Of a stretch of DNA of 64,000 nucleotides, positions 60,492-64,000 are shown one piece after another (the first letter of the stretch is position 1; each line of letters begins with the position of its first letter). The DNA comes from Geodermatophilaceae bacterium URHA0031 (GTDB lineage Bacteria; Actinomycetota; Actinomycetes; Mycobacteriales; Geodermatophilaceae). Made by a program: the position numbers and the translations under genes. Under the pieces are notes generated by a model. That model ran no database searches. It worked only from the letters and a program-made list of their open reading frames with translations, and was not told the DNA's origin. Location of the stretch: NCBI GenBank assembly GCA_000620205.1, contig JHVP01000012.1, positions 62,001 to 126,000 on the forward strand. Reading direction: 5' to 3'.

Positions 60492-61460
60492 GCGGTGCCG
60501 GCGGACCCCGAAGACGATGTCCTCCCACGCCGGGATCCGGGCCCGGGGGTCGTCGGTCTCGCCGTCACCGAGGGAGCCCAGGACGAGGGTGTCCTGGGTG
60601 TCGGCGTCGTCGTACGGGCTGAGGGCGGAGTGGCCGTGCGCCGGCCGCGCCTCGCTGTACGGGCCGTCGTCGCCGGACAGCAGCACGTCGACCGGGTTGC
60701 CGTCGGCGGGGACGACGTTGCGCACCTGCTCGTCCAGCCGGTCCTCAGGGCCGGGCTCGTCCGCGGACGCCATCGGGACGGACCGGCGCGAGATGGGCGC
60801 GGCCGGCAGACCGACCGGGACGTCGGGGACCACCCGGACCAGCCGGGTGCCCTCGGCGAAGTCCATCGTCGTGGCGTCGACCGGGGTCACCGTCTTGGCC
60901 GGGATGTCGTAGCTCCAGCGGGTGGTGCCGGACTTGTGGCCGGCGCGCCAGGCGGCGCGGACCTGCCAGGTGCCGTCCTCGGACCGGTGCGCGTCCCACC
61001 GGACGGCGTCCAGGTCGGCACCGAGCAGGCGCAGCCGCTCGGACATGAACTGCTCCAGCGGCACGCTGGGCGTGCCCTCCGACAGCCGGACCCGGGCGTC
61101 CCGAGCCTGCTCGGCCACCCGGGTGCGCTCCTGCAGCACGGGGTAGGCGAACCGCATGATCCGCTCGACCCGGGTGCCGGAGGCGTGCGCGACCTGCTCG
61201 GGGCTCTCCCCGGCGCGGATGCGCGCCTGGATGACCCGGGGCGGCAGGTCGTTGGCCGGCGGGACGGGGCCGGGCTGCGGCGCCGCCTCCAGCACGGGCT
61301 CCGCGGCCGGCTCGGCCGGCCGGCCCGCGAGGAGCGAGCGCAGGTGGTCGTCGACCGCCAGCTCGAGGTGCTCGACGTCGTCGGACGGGTCGGGCCCCTC
61401 CGCGGCGAGCACCAGGTGCGTGCCGTCCTCGGAGAGCGCCACGAGGCGCAAGGAGCGCAT
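60489..61460 (-). CDS. sepH: SepH, cell-division regulator (DUF3071)
   Basis: A 323 aa protein. The N-terminal DUF3071 begins MRSLRLVALSEDGTHLVLA, with a helix-turn-helix (RIRAGESPEQVAHASGTRVERIMRFAYPVLQERT) and the segment KSGTTRWSYDIPAKTVTPVD. These are hallmarks of SepH, which in Streptomyces and Mycobacterium (Rv0883c) binds and stimulates FtsZ. The C-terminus is acidic and disordered and ends IPAWEDIVFGVRRHR. GGAGG precedes ATG 61460 at 8 bases, and TAGCGT (61520-61515) marks a promoter. The six-gene neighbourhood order matches that of M. tuberculosis. Confidence 0.92.
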   Translation of the reverse strand: MRSLRLVALSEDGTHLVLAAEGPDPSDDVEHLELAVDDHLRSLLAGRPAEPAAEPVLEAAPQPGPVPPANDLPPRVIQARIRAGESPEQVAHASGTRVERIMRFAYPVLQERTRVAEQARDARVRLSEGTPSVPLEQFMSERLRLLGADLDAVRWDAHRSEDGTWQVRAAWRAGHKSGTTRWSYDIPAKTVTPVDATTMDFAEGTRLVRVVPDVPVGLPAAPISRRSVPMASADEPGPEDRLDEQVRNVVPADGNPVDVLLSGDDGPYSEARPAHGHSALSPYDDADTQDTLVLGSLGDGETDDPRARIPAWEDIVFGVRRHR

Positions 61461-61514
61461 GGGGCGACCTCCAGCAGGGAACCGGTGCTCGTCCGGGGGA
61501 GCGGACCAGCTGCA

Positions 61515-61520
61515 ACGCTA
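61515..61520 (-). promoter_or_regulatory. Candidate -10 box of sepH
   Basis: TAGCGT on the minus strand, matching TANNNT. Transcription would begin near 61508, leaving a leader of about 48 bases with a GGAGG ribosome-binding site. The rest of 61461-61753 shows no gene; it must also hold the plus-strand NAGGN promoter, which I could not locate. Confidence 0.55.
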
Positions 61521-61753
61521 TCCGCGCCTCCGGGCACGTGTGCGGCCGACACGCCCGGCCCGGCGCGTCGGCTCGACAACTGCCCTCGAAGCGTTCTCGA
61601 CCGTCGGTCACCGCCCGGTCGCAGGGTGCTGCGGCAGCCGCCAGGATGGTCTCCTCAGCGCCCCCGACCGGCGCCAGGTCACGTGCCCGAAACAGTCCGG
61701 GGGCATGGTGGACCGGACGTCCGCAACGGCAACCGGCACAGGGAGGGGCACGC

Positions 61754-63538
61754 ATGTGCGGCATCTCGGGTGAGGTCCGGTTCGACGGTGGGGTCGCCGA
61801 CATGGCGGCGGTCAGCGCCATGTGCGAGCAGCTGCAGCGCCGGGGGCCAGACGGCTCCGGTGGCTGGCAGTCCGGTCCGGTGGCCCTCGGCCACCGCCGG
61901 CTGAAGATCATCGACCTGACCGACGCCGGCGCTCAGCCGATGGTCGACGCCGAGCTCGGCCTGACCATGGTCTTCAACGGGATCGTCTACAACTACAAGG
62001 AGCTGCGCGCCGAGCTGCAGCAGGCCGGCTACCGGTTCTTCTCCACCTCCGACACCGAGGTGGTGCTCAAGGCCTACCACCGCTGGGGTGCGGCCTGCGT
62101 CGAGCGCTTCCTCGGGATGTTCGCCTTCGTGGTGGTCGAGCGCGAGACCGGCCGGGTGGTCATGGGCCGCGACCGGCTGGGCATCAAGCCGCTCTACCTG
62201 AGCCGCGGCCCCGGCCGGGTGCGCTTCGCCTCGTCGCTGCCGGCGCTGGTGCGGGCCGGTGGCGTGGACACCAGCATCGACCCGGTCGCGCTGCACCACT
62301 ACATGTCCTTCCACGCCGTCGTCCCCGCGCCCGCCACGATCCTGTCCGGCGTCCGCAAGCTGCCGCCGGCCACGGTGCGCACCTACGAGCCGGACGGGCG
62401 CGAGTCCGACTGGGAGTACTGGCGCCCGGTGCACGAGCGGCGGGCCGACCTCGCCGACCTGCACCCGGTGGAGTGGCAGGAGCGGGTCCTCGAGCAGCTG
62501 CGCGTCGCCGTCCGGCGGCGGATGGTCTCCGACGTCCCGGTCGGTGTGCTGCTCTCCGGCGGCCTGGACTCCAGCCTCATCGTCGGTCTGCTGGCCGAGG
62601 AGGGGCAGCACGGCCTGGCCACCTTCTCCATCGGCTTCGAGGCGGTGGGCGAGCGGTCGGGTGACGAGTTCGTCTACTCCGACGTCATCGCCGAGACCTT
62701 CGCGACCGACCACCACCGGCTGATGGTGCCCACCGCCGACGTGCACGCGGGGCTGGACGGCGCCATCGGCGCGATGAGCGAGCCGCAGACCAGCCACGAC
62801 GCCGTCGCGTTCTACCTGCTCTCCCAGCAGGTCAGCCGGCACGTGAAGGTGGTGCAGAGCGGGCAGGGCGCCGACGAGGTGATGGCCGGGTACGACTGGT
62901 ACCCGCCGCTGGACGGCGTCCCGGTCGCCGACGCCGTCGACGCCTACGCGAGGGTGTTCATCGACCGCCCGCACGCCGACCTGGCGCGCGTCCTGGCCGA
63001 CCGGTGGATGACCACCGAGGACGTCAGCCGGGACTTCGTCACCGCGCACTTCGCCCGGCCGGGTGCGGAGACGACGCTGGACCGGGCGCTGCGGCTGGAC
63101 TCGACGATCATGCTGGTCGACGACCCGGTCAAACGGGTGGACAACATGACGATGGCCTGGGGCCTGGAGGCCCGCGTGCCGTTCCTGGACCACGAGTTCG
63201 TGGAGCTCGCCGCCGCCGTCCCGCCGGAGCTGAAGCTGGCGCACGGCGGCAAGGGCGTGCTCAAGGACGCCGCCCGCAAGGTCGTCCCGGCCGAGGTCAT
63301 CGACCGGCCGAAGGGCTACTTCCCGGTGCCGGCCATCATCGACCTGCAGGGGGAGTACCTGGAGACGGTGCGCGCGGCGCTGCACGCACCGGAGGCCCGG
63401 GAACGCGGCCTCTTCCGCACCGAGTACGTCGACCGGCTGCTGGCCGAACCGAACAGCCACCGCACCACGCTGGGGTCCAACCAGCTGTGGCAGGTGGGCC
63501 TGCTCGAGCTCTGGCTGCAGCGGCACGGCATCCGCTGA
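61754..63538 (+). CDS. N-acetylglutaminylglutamine amidotransferase (asparagine-synthase family)
   Basis: A 594 aa class II glutamine amidotransferase. The N-terminal nucleophile is Cys2 (MCGISGEVRF); the ATP site LLSGGLDSSLIVGLLAEEG and GQGADEVMAGYDWY are synthase motifs. The C-terminal GSNQLWQVGLLELWLQR resembles the family linked with a peptidase and a GNAT-ligase in the NAGGN (N-acetylglutaminylglutamine amide) osmoprotectant pathway. It amidates the dipeptide. The following gene encodes an S9 peptidase rather than M42, a variant of that cluster. GGGAGGGG precedes ATG 61754. Confidence 0.87.
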   Translation: MCGISGEVRFDGGVADMAAVSAMCEQLQRRGPDGSGGWQSGPVALGHRRLKIIDLTDAGAQPMVDAELGLTMVFNGIVYNYKELRAELQQAGYRFFSTSDTEVVLKAYHRWGAACVERFLGMFAFVVVERETGRVVMGRDRLGIKPLYLSRGPGRVRFASSLPALVRAGGVDTSIDPVALHHYMSFHAVVPAPATILSGVRKLPPATVRTYEPDGRESDWEYWRPVHERRADLADLHPVEWQERVLEQLRVAVRRRMVSDVPVGVLLSGGLDSSLIVGLLAEEGQHGLATFSIGFEAVGERSGDEFVYSDVIAETFATDHHRLMVPTADVHAGLDGAIGAMSEPQTSHDAVAFYLLSQQVSRHVKVVQSGQGADEVMAGYDWYPPLDGVPVADAVDAYARVFIDRPHADLARVLADRWMTTEDVSRDFVTAHFARPGAETTLDRALRLDSTIMLVDDPVKRVDNMTMAWGLEARVPFLDHEFVELAAAVPPELKLAHGGKGVLKDAARKVVPAEVIDRPKGYFPVPAIIDLQGEYLETVRAALHAPEARERGLFRTEYVDRLLAEPNSHRTTLGSNQLWQVGLLELWLQRHGIR

Positions 63539-63577
63539 GGCTCCGGGGCTCTTCCCGCGCCCGACCCACCCTGCCGA

Positions 63578-63609
63578 TGCCGGGGAGGACGACGCCGTCC
63601 ACCCCGGCA
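63578..63609 (+). other. Inverted repeat inside the NAGGN operon
   Basis: TGCCGGGG (63578-63585) pairs with CCCCGGCA (63602-63609), with an inner GGAC/GTCC. It lies between the amidotransferase and the peptidase genes, 35 bases before the next start. It could attenuate or process the transcript. Confidence 0.5.
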
Positions 63610-63643
63610 GACCCGCCCTGCCCCGTCCCGTCGAGGAGATGAC

Positions 63644-64000
63644 ATGACCGACGCGCTCCGCTCCGCCGGCCTGTCCACTCACGTCCGCCTCGCCATCGCC
63701 GAGATCGCCGGTGCCTCCGGCGCCTGGTGCCCCACGCTCGCGCCCACCGGCGACCGGGTCGCCTACGTCAGCGACCGCTCCGGGCTGCCGCGGCTGGAGG
63801 TCGCCACCCTGGACCAGCAGACGCCACCGGCGGTGCTGTCCGGTCCCGGCGAGGAGGTCGTCTCGGTCGCCTGGTCACCGGACGGCGAGTGGCTGGCCTA
63901 CCTGGTGAGCCCCGGCGGCTCGATCTGCGCGCAGCTGTGGGCCGTGCGGCCCGACGGCACCGAGCGGCACCTGGTGGCGGGGGAGGACCCGCGGTCGACC
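63644..64000 (+). CDS. S9 family prolyl oligopeptidase (3' end beyond window)
   Basis: The first 119 residues of a peptidase. LAIAEIAGASGAWCPTLAPTGDRVAYVSD and VAWSPDGEWLAYLVSPGGS are beta-propeller blades (WD40-like PD40) typical of S9 peptidases, whose catalytic alpha/beta hydrolase domain lies beyond the window edge. GAGGAG precedes ATG 63644 by 5 bases. The position after the NAGGN amidotransferase suggests the peptidase of that osmolyte cluster, perhaps for turnover. Confidence 0.85.
   Translation, partial: MTDALRSAGLSTHVRLAIAEIAGASGAWCPTLAPTGDRVAYVSDRSGLPRLEVATLDQQTPPAVLSGPGEEVVSVAWSPDGEWLAYLVSPGGSICAQLWAVRPDGTERHLVAGEDPRST

Overview
This 64 kb window comes from a very GC-rich actinobacterial chromosome. 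The codons are strongly GC3-biased and GTG starts are common. Many genes appear leaderless: a TANNNT box sits 6-8 nt before the start codon. The gene set (SepH, DUF3027, DUF2771, DUF2530, XPB helicase with its Helicase_C_3 partner) and the short intergenic palindromes fit the order Geodermatophilales (Blastococcus/Geodermatophilus/Modestobacter type). That placement is inferred from content and memory, not from a search. Several blocks match gene orders I remember from well-studied relatives: thrC-csp-groEL2 as in Streptomyces, and XPB, Helicase_C_3, DUF2771, MFS, DUF3027, DUF2530, MarR, SpoU, SepH in roughly the order of M. tuberculosis Rv0861c-Rv0883c. This is therefore mostly core chromosome. 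I see no rRNA, tRNA, CRISPR array, prophage or insertion sequence.

Layout. 1-5.2 kb: a LytR-C-terminal-domain envelope protein, then a secreted alpha/beta hydrolase fused through one membrane helix to an ABC ATPase, translationally coupled to its permease. 5.2-9.9 kb: a HAD phosphatase, a SAM riboswitch driving threonine synthase, a cold-shock protein, and groEL under two CIRCE operators. 10-18 kb: small metabolic genes (VOC, DUF72, Gfo/Idh, HD), zwf, a lipoprotein and an MHS-family symporter. 18-32 kb: a large LuxR-type ATPase regulator, PspC, two superfamily-2 helicases, a Helicase_C_3/WYL-like partner protein, a polar amino acid ABC importer and a cyclopropane-fatty-acid synthase. 33-45 kb: acyl-CoA synthetase, DUF2771/MFS/DUF3027, a purine permease, a MarR-MFS pair, ThpR-like, aldo/keto reductase and thioesterase genes. 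46-52.6 kb: two multi-gene ABC exporters, one with two dissimilar ATPases for one FtsX permease, the other ending in its own TetR regulator. 52.6-64 kb: a YhgE-like membrane protein, FAD oxidoreductase, SpoU methylase, a heterodimeric ABC exporter, sepH, and the start of an N-acetylglutaminylglutamine-amide (NAGGN) osmolyte operon.

The most unusual structure is not a gene. Six elements each begin exactly at a gene's stop codon (TGA + NNAAGGAC) and fold into a long hairpin. The outer stem changes sequence between copies while keeping its pairing, which is covariation. Five follow one consensus closely and the sixth is degenerate. Other notable points are the hydrolase-ABC fusion exporter, a 26-38 bp perfect palindrome found both between genes and inside a coding N-terminus, two genes that seem to start at CTG in CTGA overlaps, a SAM riboswitch whose P1 stem reaches into the thrC ribosome-binding site, and a perfect 74 bp tandem duplication.
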